This document shows, in pieces, positions 14,701 to 29,700 of a DNA stretch of 64,000 bases; the stretch's first letter is position 1; each line of letters begins with the position of its first letter. Position numbers and translations under genes: made by a program. The stretch comes from Chrysaora quinquecirrha (Eukaryota > Cnidaria > Scyphozoa > Semaeostomeae > Pelagiidae), in NCBI GenBank assembly GCA_014526335.1, contig JACTAT010000021.1, forward strand, positions 2,120,195-2,184,194, written 5' to 3'. The notes below the pieces were generated by a model that was not told where the DNA came from, did not search any database, and worked only from the letters and a program-made list of their open reading frames with translations.

Positions 14701-17700
14701 TGATATTAATATGCTTTGGCCCACGCTCGTTTGCTTCGAAAATAACACTACCAGATGCTGGGTTGATATCTTCTGTGATTGAACTCGAACTTTGTGTTAG
14801 TCGAAGGATTCTCCATTGTACCTAATATAAAATGCAAAATAATTACTACATGTTTGCATTGATAATACACGATAGTACATATAAATATCAAATAAGAAAA
14901 GACTGCATAAATGTTGCTTATAGCTCTAAAACTGGTGGCCTAATAAATCCTTGAGATTAAAACCTTCGCCAACAGGACACAATACCTATGAGGGAAAACG
15001 CAGACTTCGAATGAATTTAAGAATGAAATAACAGACGATAATCAAGACACAATACCGTTTTTCCTCTACTAAGGGCCCACTTACTTAGAAATCTGTCTTC
15101 AAGAGGAGCAATCATTTGAAACTTCATTAATAAACAAACGTTTCTGACAAAAATTAAGATTTGCAGCAACTAGTATAAGGTGCCTCTTGATTCCTCCTAT
15201 CAAGAGATTACACATACACTACCAAAGGAGTGTCTGAAACCAATCTGATGGACAGCTTAATGAAAAGGGGCGCTAATTAGAGGAAATACGGTCATTGCAT
15301 CTCCCTTCGTTCCTCGTAATTCATATGAAGGGCTCCAGCTTCGTGTAGTACGTAGCCTGTAGTATCAAAGCTACGGTAGCGATAAGAGCGAGGGTGGAGG
15401 TCTACTTACTGACTGCACTACTTAGACCCTATCAATTGGTTCCAAATACATCATTTCACCTTCACCTTCATATTATTAGACTTACGGGCGTAAGAAAATG
15501 GTCTACATCAAAAAGGGACGTGAAATTGTATTGAAGGCAACTGGGAACGATTTCCATACAAGTTAATGTCAGTTTATTACTGTAATAAGTCTCTATATAC
15601 ACACCTCACTTCTGCTTATAGCACCATCAATTCGTGACAAAAGAAATGACAGGATCCGACTTGTATCAGGATTAGCAATCGATATTGATGATGATGTATT
15701 GAATATACCAAACAATCCAAAAGGGTTATCGCTTGTTTCTATAGTTACTAAGATCCTCCTTTTCGAGCCCAGACTAGCCTTGCCTGTCACTGAAGTCAAA
15801 TCGAGGCTGAATTGTTCTTGGAATTCGGATATTTTGTCATCAATAATATTGACAGTAATGAATTTTTGTGTTTCTCCTGGTGCAAAAGTGAGAGATGAAC
15901 CCACAACGGTGAAATCATCAGGATTCGTTGCATTCATCTGATTATATGTGTACTGGACAGTGCTTGTCCCAAAACTTCCTCCTGTTCCAAGAAAACGATA
16001 TAGTGTATGGTATAAGGCTAAAGTAAAGAATAATGGCCAGGCGAATGATTCGACATTGGTAGTATAACATTCTTTTCAAACAAATGCTTTACCCTTTGGC
16101 CACGTCGCAAAACAATGCTTAGAAACAATTTAAGCTTGTGAAATGCAGACAATATGTGGCAACATTACAGAACACTGCTCGTCAAACAATTTCAGCTTTT
16201 AATATGCAGAAAGGTTTTTGAAGTTCTTCAGAAAATTTTGATAGCAATATTGCTAGTTAAACAATTTTTGTAACGTTACCAAACCTTCGAACATTGCTTG
16301 ATGAGCAAATCTCAAATGTTTGGCCAACAATGTTTGATCGTTTGGCCATGGCTTTAACCATGCCAGAACCCCCGGGAGGAAAGGCCTAGGTAGCTACACA
16401 TATAGAAAACAGACTAAATCAAGGACTAACTGAACTTAGATATGAATATTCAATTCCAGGCTTTCCCCGGTTAGGAAGGCCTAGGCACACTACTGCTGAG
16501 TTTCAACGCATAAAAGAAAACAGAATGAAGGAAAAAATGAAGGAAACCTAGTGTACCTGTCCTATTGACTGCAATCAGTATTCTTCCATCACGTTCATGA
16601 ACCAATCTATTTGTCTCAATAAATTCAATTGTTCCATATGGGTTATCATTTTCATCAATTGACACGTCCACTGAAGACTGTGGGCCTATTCTTGGTGGGA
16701 CATCAACTTGTAGGCCATTCACAAAACCATAATTCATCTTACGACTTGTGATTAGTTGAACATCGGTTATATTCACTCTGAATGTTTCTGTTAGTTCAGG
16801 GATCGCGTCATTTGAAATTGTGATTTGTATGCTTTTTACAGTTTCTCCAGAGTTGAAAATAATCTCTGAAAATAAAATTACACATTATAACGATGTTGAT
16901 TCAACTATAACAATATGATACAACTATACACACAAACTATTCAAGCAATAAATGATCTTCATCAGCAAACTCATTGTTCTTCATTGCACTTCAAGAAATG
17001 ATGTTTTTACTTCAATTTAAAAGAAATCTGCAATTCAATGCAGTGTAGGTTGTAGTAAATAAGACATTAAGTTTACCAGAAATTGTTGGTTTAAAGGAGA
17101 AATTTTACAGTTTGTACTTTCAACATGAGGGAAAATGTGTGAAATAGAAGGCTCTTAAACGCTCTTTGGAAGGAACTGACAAGGTACAAATAACACATAG
17201 GATACTGCCATATAAAAAATGTATTCCAAAGTAGAAATAGATCTTCTGTCTTGCCAACCACGACCACTTCTTGGAATTAGGACATGGTCAAACGATCAAT
17301 CATTGTTCAACAAACGTTTGAATTTTGATTTACAAGCAATGTCTGATTGTTTAGGCACTTCACAAAACATTCCTTGACAAGCAAAATTCGCTCAGAGGTG
17401 TTTTTGAAAATGTAAAAAAAACATTTTATGCTTGAATCAACTAAAAAAAGTTGGGAGAGCAATGTTTTGCAATGTGGCCTAACGGACAAGCATATTGCTT
17501 GGTTAGCAAATTGCAAATGTTTGACAAGCAATGTTTGAACGTTTGGCGAGTGCCTAAAAAGCAACTTCTTTTCGAGCTAAGTTACGCTTAACTTTAAGCT
17601 CTGTCGTAGCTTACTGTAATACTAACAAGAATTAACTCATCTAAAGTTACACAAGTAACATGCGTTACCTCCTTGAGTTGGTGAGTAATCAACGGCTGGA

Positions 17701-20700
17701 GTAGCTGTAGTACTTGATGTACCATATCTCACTCTCAGTTGACCGATGAAACCAACGGATCTCACAATCGTCAGATTTACATAACGAGAACTTTCTGAAA
17801 CGTTCATTGACAAGGGAGGGACAAACTGAATAACTCCATAAGGCTGTTCACTTGAAACTACTGTAATCATTGATTTAGTTGAATTGACAGTGACATCCAA
17901 TTCAGCCCCACCAACTGTGCTTTCCAGAGATAAAATATACATTTTGGACTCCTCTGGTATATTGTCATCTTTCACCTAAAATTTAAAGGTAATAGACTTT
18001 TATTAAGAAAGGTCAGATGCATGGAGACGAAGCAGCAACTCTGAATTCCTACATAAAGGCGATTTAGCTATTATTCTCTTTTCAACTTTGATACACCATA
18101 GTCATGGATACACCGTTTCAGCTAAGGGATTCTTGTTCGAAAAAAACTTGAAAATTGCATAGCTGAAACATTTGCCTTCATTTTAATGTTAAAGCATATT
18201 TTTATGCTTCTAGTCCATACGATGTTGATTTCATTGCGACTAGAATTTTGGTAATTTATCAGAGCTTTGATTGTGAAAAATGACTGAGGGTGTAAAATTT
18301 GACCACGAGCAATTTTAACAGCCAAATCCTTTATACATTGTGGAACTTTTCGTCTACAAAATCAACAATGAAAGGGCTAGAAGCATGAAAATTTGCCTTA
18401 GCACTAAAGTTGAAGTGCTCAATCTGAATCTGTGGTCAAACTTTTGTACCAACAAATTCTCGTAAATGTCGACTCCCGTCACGAATGGGAAGCTACTCCG
18501 TTAATCTCAATTAGAGGCAATGGTGTCTTGCCTTACTCCCCTACTACCTGAAGGTAGGGGTCAGCAGAGTCCCTTCCTCAAACAAATAGAGAAAATAACC
18601 TCTATTCCTCTCAAAGTTTTGCGAACTTGTTGCAACAGAAATAGAGAAAGAGTTTTTCAATGAAATGTTACCTCGAGGTAGATTCTCTGCATTGAATTCC
18701 CAGACGGAAAGCTGACTATGCCAGAAGTTGAGTTGAATGTATCAGCAGTATTATCAATACCAGAGGCCGGACGCAATCTCCAATTCACTTCAATTTGTCC
18801 ATCAAAACCAACACTTCTACGTAACCTGTAAAACAAATGGATAATTCACGTGACCTAAACCTGCCTGCATAATGTATCAGTTAGTTCTGATGTGAATGAA
18901 ATAAAATATCAAGCATTGAACTGGGAGGACGGGGGTTTTGGTGGGGCAAAAAGGAATATGAACGTAATTTTTCAGGATTTTTTTCATGAACAATTTTGTC
19001 AATGATTGTTGTTCAGTAAATACATCAAGCAATATAGAAAATACAGGAAATAAAGAATGAGAACTTACAAAATAAAGAACTTTCCATTGTAACCAGAAGG
19101 CATTGGCTCACCAACAACAACAACTCTTGATTGTGAATCGATGCTAATCACGCCATGAGGTTTATCGTTAGCAAGTATAGTAATATTTGCTGTATTTTCG
19201 TTGGATATTACTCCGCCATTATTGGCTGTTGCCAAGGTACATGTAAATGTCTCAGCTATCTCTGGTAGAGTGTCATTGACCACATTTATTGTAATTTTCG
19301 CTTGAGTTGCGTTCTAGAATTAGAGAAAATAAAAGACAGCTAAATCAGTAGCCTTAAAGCATTCACTTAATTATTATCAAATGTTTGATCAAACGAACCG
19401 TAGGACTGTTTGACGACGTTGCAAAACATTCTTCATGGCGAGTTTGACCTCGGTGGAAATCAAATCCACTACGTTTTACAAGCCCAAACCGCCCAAACAC
19501 TAATAAACGGCACAAAAGTACGTCATGAAGAAAACAAGGACATAACAGAAATTCAATGCAAATTCAGAATTATTGTTAATATTACCTCAGCAAAGATTAC
19601 GGTACCAGACCAAGGCTGCAAGTCATTTTGAGCTTGTTGACCACATGACCAATCGACATTAACTTGGCGATAAGTACCCTGTTTTCTGTCGACTGTCAAG
19701 CTGACTGAACTTCCTTCTGTTGCATTTGAAATGGTTCTTGATGCTGAACTGAAGCTGCAGAAACATGAGAGTATTTAATGAGAAGAATTTACAGATTAAA
19801 CCTTAATTAAACATTTGGCCAGGGTTTACCTACTGGGGAAGGTTCCCCAGTAAACCCAATGCCTTTCCCAGTAGCGAACGTCAAAATCATACCAATAGTC
19901 ACATAAAATCTCCAATAGTTCGGGCCCTTGTGACTCCAATTAATCAAAGTTTTTTTGAAAATCAATTGGAAGTTTTTTAGAGAGTGACAATGGCTGTCTT
20001 TAATTAGCTACACTATGGAATTTAGACATTGGCTGTATTGGTAAAGATATTGTTTTGTTTGAGCTTCGTACAAGAAAAATTGCGAATTCGTGTTGAATTT
20101 GCCTTTCAAGAAAATTTTATAGAGGGGAAGATGATAGAAAAAATATGTTGAAATGTCAGTAAAAAAATTGGAAATAGCAAGGCTGCAATCGAAGAATAGA
20201 TAGTTTTCTTCCAAAGAAAGAAGTGCAAAGCAGATTGATAAGATTGAAAAAACGGAAATAATACAGTAGTGAAAGATAAAACCCACCTGAAAATGCCATA
20301 CGGATAATCATTTTCATCAATGATAATTTGAATCGTGTTTCTTGAACCAAGCTTAACACCTCCTGATGGTTTCGTGAGCGTAACACTGAGTACTTCATTC
20401 AACTCCGCGATATTGTCATTAATTATTATAATATTCAAATCAGCAAATGTTGAATTATTTGAAAATGTGATCAAACCATCTTGTGGACTGAAATCAGCTG
20501 CACTAGCATTAATACCGCTGACCTTAAAATGAACGCCAACGGTTCTTTCAGACCCATTGAATCGATGCAATCTTAGTGTTACCATGCCAACTGATTCTTT
20601 CACTCTTATCAGATCTGAACTGACAAACTCAACGGTGCCTCGGTTTAGAACAGTTTCTGTAATGACAACCTCGACTTGGTGCTTAGCTTGATTGATTCTT

Positions 20701-23700
20701 GGAGAGCTGGAACCTGTGTTCCGGAGACTAAGCTAACATTGGTGATATTTACATAAAATATCTCGTTGACATTTGTGTTGTTATCCTGCGAAAAATTATC
20801 CAAAGTAAGAAAAAATGAAAATAAATAGGTATACGTCTCATTATTAAGAACTATAGTTATTTTAATCTTTCATCTTTACATATTAAATTAAATTTGAAGT
20901 TTAGGATAGTACAAGCTTTTAAGTTACAAAGTTCACATATTATGTTACTTTGTGACTTTCATCATTTTAAACATTTATGTAGCAGCTTCTAATTTCAAAG
21001 CAGTTATTTTATATTTTAAAAGTAAATTAGAGTAATTGCAAGAAGTTCAAACTATAGACTTCATGTTTGTGAAAGTTAATATTGATTTTGAAAATTAATT
21101 ATTAATTTTATTGATTAATATGCGTTATACTTATATCTTACAGAATAGAACATTGATGTTAGTTCCCAAGTTTGCTCTTTCTGAAAAATAATTAACATTA
21201 AAATAAGTTAAAAGTTTTGATCACTAAGCATTGAATCACTGTATAAAAATTTATTATTTAATTAATTTTGAATCATGGTTGTCTTTTATCTTGGATTTTT
21301 TTAATCTTTTAAAATTTTCAGTTGAACGATTTGAATTATTTGATTGATTTTCTACTCATTACTTCATAACTTGATAGGTTAGCCTTTAAGAGGAAATCCT
21401 AAGACCGCCTAAGACCCAGAACATAACACTGAATAGTCTATCGATGGAGTGGTTAATAAGCTGAACTCTGATAAAAATTCGTGGAGAGCATTACACATAA
21501 TTTTTAGTATTTGAAACAATTGTATATGCAAACATATTGTGATTTCCTTTGATCGAAATTTGCAAACTAGACATCCTATATTTGACCTTCAATTACATAG
21601 CCTCTTCTAAGTAAGGGACAAAGATTGGGGATTGTTCTTGAAAAAGAAAAGGGACACAAGACTATCGCCTAGAACAAAAAGAACACAGGGAAGACTCGAG
21701 GCAAATGTCCCCCAAATTAGTTTGTTGTTAAAGGGACCTTATTGTTTAGAAAATAGAAATAAAAGGAGGACTTGAGAGGTGAAACCCCATCCCCTTCGTT
21801 AGAAAAAGACAAACAGAGGCCTTGATAAATGAAAAAACCAAAAATAACAGAATCTTACGTGTCTGACTTTGATATAAACAAGAGCCTCATTGGTTCCCTG
21901 TTTCATCAGCACAGTTGATTTCTTAGAAAAATAATCGATTCCTGGAATAGCTATCCTTTCACTTCCTGCTACATTTGAAGCTTGTACAGTTTCATAACTG
22001 ATTAAAATATCTCCCAGCGTTCCAAGCTGTCTCGTTATAACAAGCAACGCACTTGAATTCACTTCAGTTTGTTCTGTCGTAACCTCGATTCGATTCTTCC
22101 ACTGCACCACACCATAAGGATCGTCATTGGCTAATATTGTTACCATAGCAGCGCTTTTCAGATGGTTGATTGTTGGTCCTCTGTTTGCGTTAGGTGTGCC
22201 AGTAATCGCCACGCTTGTAAGTCTGCAAAAATCAAGAGAAAATGATTTAATTTCGTGTTTCTTAATTGATTCAAAGCTGAAAGCTTGACAACCACTAACA
22301 ATCACTAACACACAAACACACAAACGCTAAAAGCAGTGTGCCTTGCAAAAAGAAATTTGCTTTTGACCAAGAAGATTCCAAGTAATAACTATTGCCTCCT
22401 TCATTGTTTGAGAATACATGGGTTACGAAAGTTTTTAAGAAAAAAGGAAGGAATGGCATGGCTTCTTTTCACCTTGTGAGCGTTATTAGCTTAGGCCAAA
22501 TGCTTTGAATGCTTGGGGAAAGTACAGTAAAAAGAATACAGTATTACCCAACCACCAACAAACTGACTCATAAGAAACTGCTGCCTGTCAGATGGCATAA
22601 TATACGCCCATTTGATATATATATTCATATATTTATAAGAAACCAAGCAGCCTAGTTTTATAATTAAGGGTTTCTTCGTGGCGGGGTGATACTGGAGTTG
22701 TAGTCTCTATCTGTCCGGCCAGTTTTTACGTTAAAAAAGACCCCTCCATCAAGCTGATAAACGTCCCTGCAATGTTGCTATGAAATGTTTGTATTGTAAC
22801 AATCGTGGATACAATAAACCCACTGCAGGGACCATTAATCAGAGGAATAAATGAAATGATTACCTGACTGTAATTGCTTCATCTAACTCTGGTATTTCAT
22901 CTCCTTTGATATAAACATTAATTGTCCCTCTGGATACACCTTGGTTCAGATTAATTTGTCCACTAGTTGGGTAAACATCAGTAATCACGTTCCCAGATGT
23001 ACTACTGATATTCCAATTGACAGACACTTGTCCAAAACTGCCGAATTCTCTGATGATATCCAGTCTCAATACAGAATCCCATTGTTGTTCTGTGACATTG
23101 ACTTTAAGAGAACCATCAGCGAAAGCCAGTCTTCCATATGCGTTGTCATTCGATAATATGGTCACTTGTAGGTTGGGGTTAGGGGCAAGTTTTGCACCCC
23201 CAGTTGGATTGATAAGATCAATTGAAAATGACTCATCCATTTCAGGAATGCTGTCTTTTAGGATGGTAAAGTCCAATGGAATTGATGACTGTCCATCGTA
23301 GAATGTAAGTGCGCCATTTCTATAAAAGATAAAGAAAATGCATTCATAACATTGCTAGTGGGAAACAAGGCTCAAAGGAAGAAGATCAGAATAAGAAAAA
23401 ACGTTTCCTCTTTATAACATTGCCTTTATACTATAAAGTTATTTTTACAGTGACCAACATATGGATTTTATGTATTGCATAAATTAAGCAGCAACCAATC
23501 AGAGATGTTCTTTGAACTGAGCAAACAGATTCCATTATCAGTGGTAAAATGAATACAAACATCTTTGTAGAAACTGATTTTTCCACACTTGGCGTACCAA
23601 AATAGATGAGATTTAATCCTGGACAGCATGATCAGAGAGCCAACGAGGTTTTAAATTGATTCTAAGGGGAGGAGAGCCTTGGGCTGTATGACTTGGAGAG

Positions 23701-26700
23701 TTACTCGGTTACTTCATTGAGCTCTACAGCTCAGTGAAAACGTCGTTGGCTCTCTGGCCATGCAGTCCAGGTTTGAATCTTATCTAATGTGGTATGCCAC
23801 ATGTGTAAAAATCTATCCTAGTGCTTGCCATTTATGACGATTGTTTGTTGAACCTGTATATTTCTAGGGTAAGCTAAATAGCGTCTTACACCGATGGAGC
23901 TCTGAATCAAAACAGTAATAGCTTAACTGGTATACAGCTCTGAATTCTCATTAAACAAAACCTTGGCTACATTGCTATTGCTGAAGTAAATAAAGAAACG
24001 TCTATTGGCAAATTAATTTCAACAAACCTGCTGACAAAATCTGCATTTCCAGAAAGCAATGCCAACCGAAGAATAAAACTGTTCGATGAACCAGACACAG
24101 CCACTGCTAAATACTGGGCTATTCCACTGACCGAGTCCGTTGCATTGAAAGGCACTATGCTGACTGCATTTTGCACTGGCACATTCTGCTCAGGAAAATA
24201 GAATTGTATTAGAAAAGGATGATAGGAAAGAGAATGCGTGTTTCAAACTACAGTGAATTAATGATTAAGTTAAAGAAAATTACTAACTGTAAAATTGTTG
24301 AATTGTCGTGAATTAGCATTCCATTTGTATAGTACAGATGTGTTGGCAGCAATCACCAAATAAACTGAAATAGAGAATATAATTTCTTTTTTTTTTTAAA
24401 TTTACTGTTTAGAATCAAGTCAGCTCAGATCAGGTCAGGCCGGATAAAGTCGGGTCGGATCAAATTAGGTCAGATCAGAATAGGTCGGACCAGGTCAGGT
24501 CAGGAAGGTCAGATTACGGCAGGTCAGGTTACGTCGGATAGGTTTGGTAAGGTCAGGTCGGGTCAGATCAGGTCAGGTCAGGTCGGTTTAGGTCAGGTCA
24601 GGTAAGGTCAGGTAAAAGCATAGCATGTCAGGTCAGGTCAGGTCAGGCAAAATCAGGTCAAGTCAGATGGGTCCAGCAAAGTCAGGCCAGGTCGGATCAA
24701 GACAGATCAGGTCAGATTAGCACAGATAATATTAGGTCAGATCATGTCAAGTCACATCATGACAGGTCAGGTTAGATGATGCCTACATCACGTCAGGTCA
24801 AGTCAAGTCACGTCAAATTAAAGGTAGTCAGGTCCAGTCAAAGCAGATTAATTAAAGGACAGGACAAGTCAAACAAAATCGGACAATTTTTATACCTGTT
24901 TGATTCCATCTGAAGAATCTGCCAGTTTTTGCATTGGCAACTTTCATTTCTTGCACTTCAATAAACCCAGAAGGACTTGTTGATTGGTATCGATAAAGTC
25001 TTGACACTGATTTTGAATTTGTGAAGAACAAATGGCTTTCTCCATCAATATCTATAAAATCTACATCACTGGCACCCTGTGTCTGAATACTCTGTGACAA
25101 TGTGAATCTCTTGTTCACTGATGACCACAGGTAGACTGATGACGAAACAATGTCTGTATTACCAGTAGAGTCATAGCTATTAGCAACAGCAACGTACATC
25201 AAATTGCTGATTGAAAACGAGACTATTGATGATGCCCCGAATGTGGATAGACTTGAGCTCTCTAGCGCGAACTGACTTCCTTGCCATTTCAATAGCTACA
25301 ATACAAAGAATGAAGTCAATGTAAGGCCTAAACAGCGGACTTAAAGCGCTTGTATGTGCAAATTATACAGGAAGAAATTGCACAGGGATTGGAATTGACT
25401 GATCTAGAGTACATACTTATTTTCAGATATTCTAAACAGCTGTAAACATGAAGGGATAAGTAAATCTAGGCTTATATCGTCTTACGATGCGATAGAACTA
25501 ACGCCAACTAGTTGTAACCACCAACTTATGTCGACATGTCAACAACTAGTCAGAACGTATAGTAACTGCAAAATAGAGCATGCCCAACTTTCTGGAACTG
25601 GATGCCGATTGGTAGTTGCCGTGAAAAAGAAACAAGTTGCCAACTCGTTACCAGAGCACTTATGACGACAGGTCAGGTGCGATGAATTGGTTCAAAAAAT
25701 CGCCGATAAGCAGTTGGCAACTAGTTCTGACCGTGCGCAATATCGCAGATTTTGCTACATTTATGGCTGAAGGCTACGTAAAAATCTCAAATGTTTACCT
25801 GTGTTTGTAGATTGGTTCTGTCATTATTATCAATCTGATTTGAAACTAGCAAATAAACATCAGAATTTGATATGAAAAATGTCGCATCCGATGCTCCTTT
25901 TGTTGTTATATTTTGAACCAATTGCAATGTCTCATTTGAATTGAATTTGAATAACTGAGAAAATGTTTCATATCTTCCAACCGCTCCATGATTTACAGCG
26001 AATATATAGATTTGGTTGTTTATCAGGACGCTTTTCCATTTAACAGCACCGTCTGTGACAAGAGTCTGCAAAAAGACGCAAAGGAAATTAGAAAATCAAG
26101 TGCAATAGAATCGAAGAATAGAAAACGAGTTCCTTCTCAAAACAGCCAACCTTGCAGAGGTCTAATGGCAGACAGCAACCCATACAAAATAATTTTCGAA
26201 GTGAATTAACGAGGGTAACAGTAGCAAAGTTTTGCCATCAGTTTCCTGACGTTTAGTTGAAGTCTTACGTTTGTTACTATTTGCCAGCAATATGAAACAC
26301 TGGACTCGAGCGAAAGGCTAGTGGAAAAACGTTAAGACTTTGCCAGACGTTTATCCCGTCACTGGGATTTTTATAGATAGAGTTTTAAAAGTTTTACGTT
26401 CTTGTCATTTGAGCATTACATTTTCAATACTTTTGTGCTCTTTCATTATAAATTTTAAGATAGTTGGCTTTTATTAGCTGTATAGTGATTTTTAACTTTG
26501 TACCATAGCTACTTTCCAAGCCAACATTGTACATAAAGTAATAATAATAAATAATAATAAGAAAAGAATAAGAATCAGAATACGAAAAAGCTACAAATGA
26601 AACTAGCACTTTGTCCTAGGATAATAATAAACTACTCACAAATAGAGGAACAAATGCTCCTTGCCAGCGGAACAAGGTTGATTCAAACTGCTGCTCAGTA

Positions 26701-29700
26701 GTACTAGTTGAAACAATTGATCCGGCAACTTGTTTATGGAAACTGCTTGCTAACAATAAATACGTCTTTCCGTAGGCCGAAAAGGAATGGAAACTTTCAG
26801 CTGATTTCGTGCTGAGTATTTGGTCAAAACCAAAATAGAGATTCATGCCAGGGTTCGAAATAGCTGATCCAGATCTTGTCATGTACTGAACTGAGACTGT
26901 TCCAATATGTCCGCCACTCCTTTGAACGACTGTTCTGACTGATCTTGTTGTTTCTTCGATGTTCAGACTTCGTGATAAAGATGGAAGACTACGAATGCTA
27001 AACAGGCCATTTGGATCATCATTTGCAGTAACTATTAACGTAGCTTGATTTGGTTTCCCAATACGAGCACCACCTTAAAAAGAAGAAAGCAAGTTAAAGA
27101 AAGAAATAACACACACAAAATGGTAGAAAAGCTTGTGAAGAGAACTACAGAGATTCGAAAGGACATCTTTTTATTGCTACTTCTAACTGAAGGTTATGCT
27201 CCTAGCTCTGCCTCTTGAAGCTCCCTAGAAGGGTTAAATAGACCGACAGTCTCTATCTAGTAGCTTTCTTGAACACTTGAGATCTGTTAGGATTTTAATC
27301 GGAGTCCTGTTTTTGATTGACCACAGTCAAAGAACAACCGAATTATTCATTCTTTGATTATCTTCAGGTTTGAGATTGGGTCTGGCCTACCCTATGTTAA
27401 AAGGACTAAATGGATACCGTATTTACCCCTTTCGATTGAGCTGCCCGTCAAGTTAATCCAAGGCACTCCTTTGATGGTATGTGCAAGCTCCTAATTGGAG
27501 GCATCAAGAGACACTTTAAATTCAAATGTATGCAATGTGACGTCTCAACATGTGGGTCAATAACTATGATATTTCAAAGTTTCTCTACGGCTTTACTGCT
27601 CGCTTTACTTTATTTACCCAGGGTTAAGTATATATGGAGTTCTACAGTTTTCCCGCGGGTGGCTTATAGCGAAACGATCAACAATAACTGGATGATAATA
27701 CTGTATTACATACCTGAAATGACCGTTATTTCAATGGTATATCTCTTATTCAATTCCGGTATATTATCTCGTAATGCTGTGATTTGAAAGCTCTTCTCTT
27801 TATCATTAGCAGCGAATGTAACTAAGCCATTAACCGGCGTGACGTCACTCGCATTATTCACGCCAATAATCTGCCAACGGACATTCACAACTCCATACGT
27901 TCCAATCTTTCTTTCGATGTAAAACATTGCAGTATTGTTATCATTGGTCGATGCTTCAGGCTCTGTAATTACTTGATACAATGATTTTGCAGCAAAACTA
28001 ACAACACCATTCGCATCATCGTTAGCTGCTATTGTTATCAAAGACTTGCTAGGACTACCAATCGTAACGCCGCCATTGTTTTCTGCGTTCTGTATAGTTA
28101 GGCCAATTTCAAACTGCTCGTCAGGCTCTGTGATGTTATCATTGGTAATGAATACGGTTATGTTGCGTTCTCTTTGACCATTTGCGAATGTTAGCTTAGC
28201 TGGTCCGTTCATCACGCCTCCAGGAATAAAGAAATCAGTTGCTGAAGCAGTTAGACGATTCAATTGATAGAAGGCATATACATCTCCGAAGTTGCCTTTA
28301 TGTCGAATAACTGTCACGTTGAAACTATTAATATCTTCCGGGACTGGTATCCTGCAAAGGAAAACGCAATTCAAATAGTAACAAAAAACTTTAGAATTCT
28401 AGTCAAAACAATTTTCAAGAACAAACAAGTTTGAACAAACTTTCTGAACAATTTTCTGGTGTTAGTATAATCAGAAGCTGGGCTTAAGCCCAGGCCAAAC
28501 GATTAAACATTGTTGGTCAAACATCTGTGTGATACATATTTTGTATCTGAAAAAGACGTTTCAGTGAAGATATGGCCAGTATAGCAAAGACTGAAAACAC
28601 ACTCAAGACGTGTAACGAGATATAAGGTGGTGCGAAAGATCTAAGGTCATAAATAAAGGGTTAAACAGTAAAACAGAAAAACGAAACAGTTTATCCAATT
28701 GCATCAAATCGGTAATACCTTTCAAACTTTGCAGCAAATGCCAATTCACCCTGAGTTCCATCATTCGCTTCAATCTGTATCTGCATCGATCTCAGCGGAC
28801 CAATTTTCGGTGGTGCACTAACATTCCCTCCGTCTTTCAACTCAACACTTGTAATATTGACATAAAAAGCCTCATCTTGCTCGGGGGTAGTGTCATTTAT
28901 GATGGAAATGAAAATGCTGCCTGAATCCTTTCCATTTGGTATGATAACAGAATGATTTGAATTTGTTCGAAAGTCTTCTCCTTCAACTGCTGCTGTGATT
29001 TTCTGATTTAATGTTAATCCTTGTGTTTTGTATTTCACAATAATGTCACCTACAACAAGAATTTGCTTATTTTCATACAGTACTTACGACGCCACAACAC
29101 CTTCAAGATAAGATAATAGAAACGGGGTCCCCTACATGAGACACACACGTGCTAACCACGATAAGCAAATAAACTATATCTTAAACATGCTCACCAATAT
29201 TTCCCATTTTTCGAACAAGACGTAATTCTATTCTTCCAGCAGTTTCTTGCACTCTGATTGGCTGGGATACTGGAGCAAATTCGATAATCCCATGTGGTTC
29301 GTCGCTTGCACCAATGATAACCGTTGCAGTTGCGTCACCAGCTACCAAAATGGCGGCGCCAGTCGCTGACACGCCAGACGTAATTGGGTCAGATAGGCGA
29401 ACGGTGAATTCGTCATTTGTTTCTGGGGTGGAGTCATTCTTTGTTGTAAGCGTCAAAAGACTTGACTGGACACCCTGTGAAGCATGGATTAAAATGGTGA
29501 GATAATGCTAAAGATTTCTATGATTCGCTTTTCCGCACCTTCGAAAACGTTTTGTTTTTACATAAGGCCCTAGCCAAACAATCAAACAATATTTTCATAC
29601 ATCTGAAATTTACTTGTGTTTGACCGTTTGGCACATCACGTAAACACTGATCGTAAAAACTTTCCTGCTTGTAAAAAGCAGATCATGATTTTGGAGTTTT

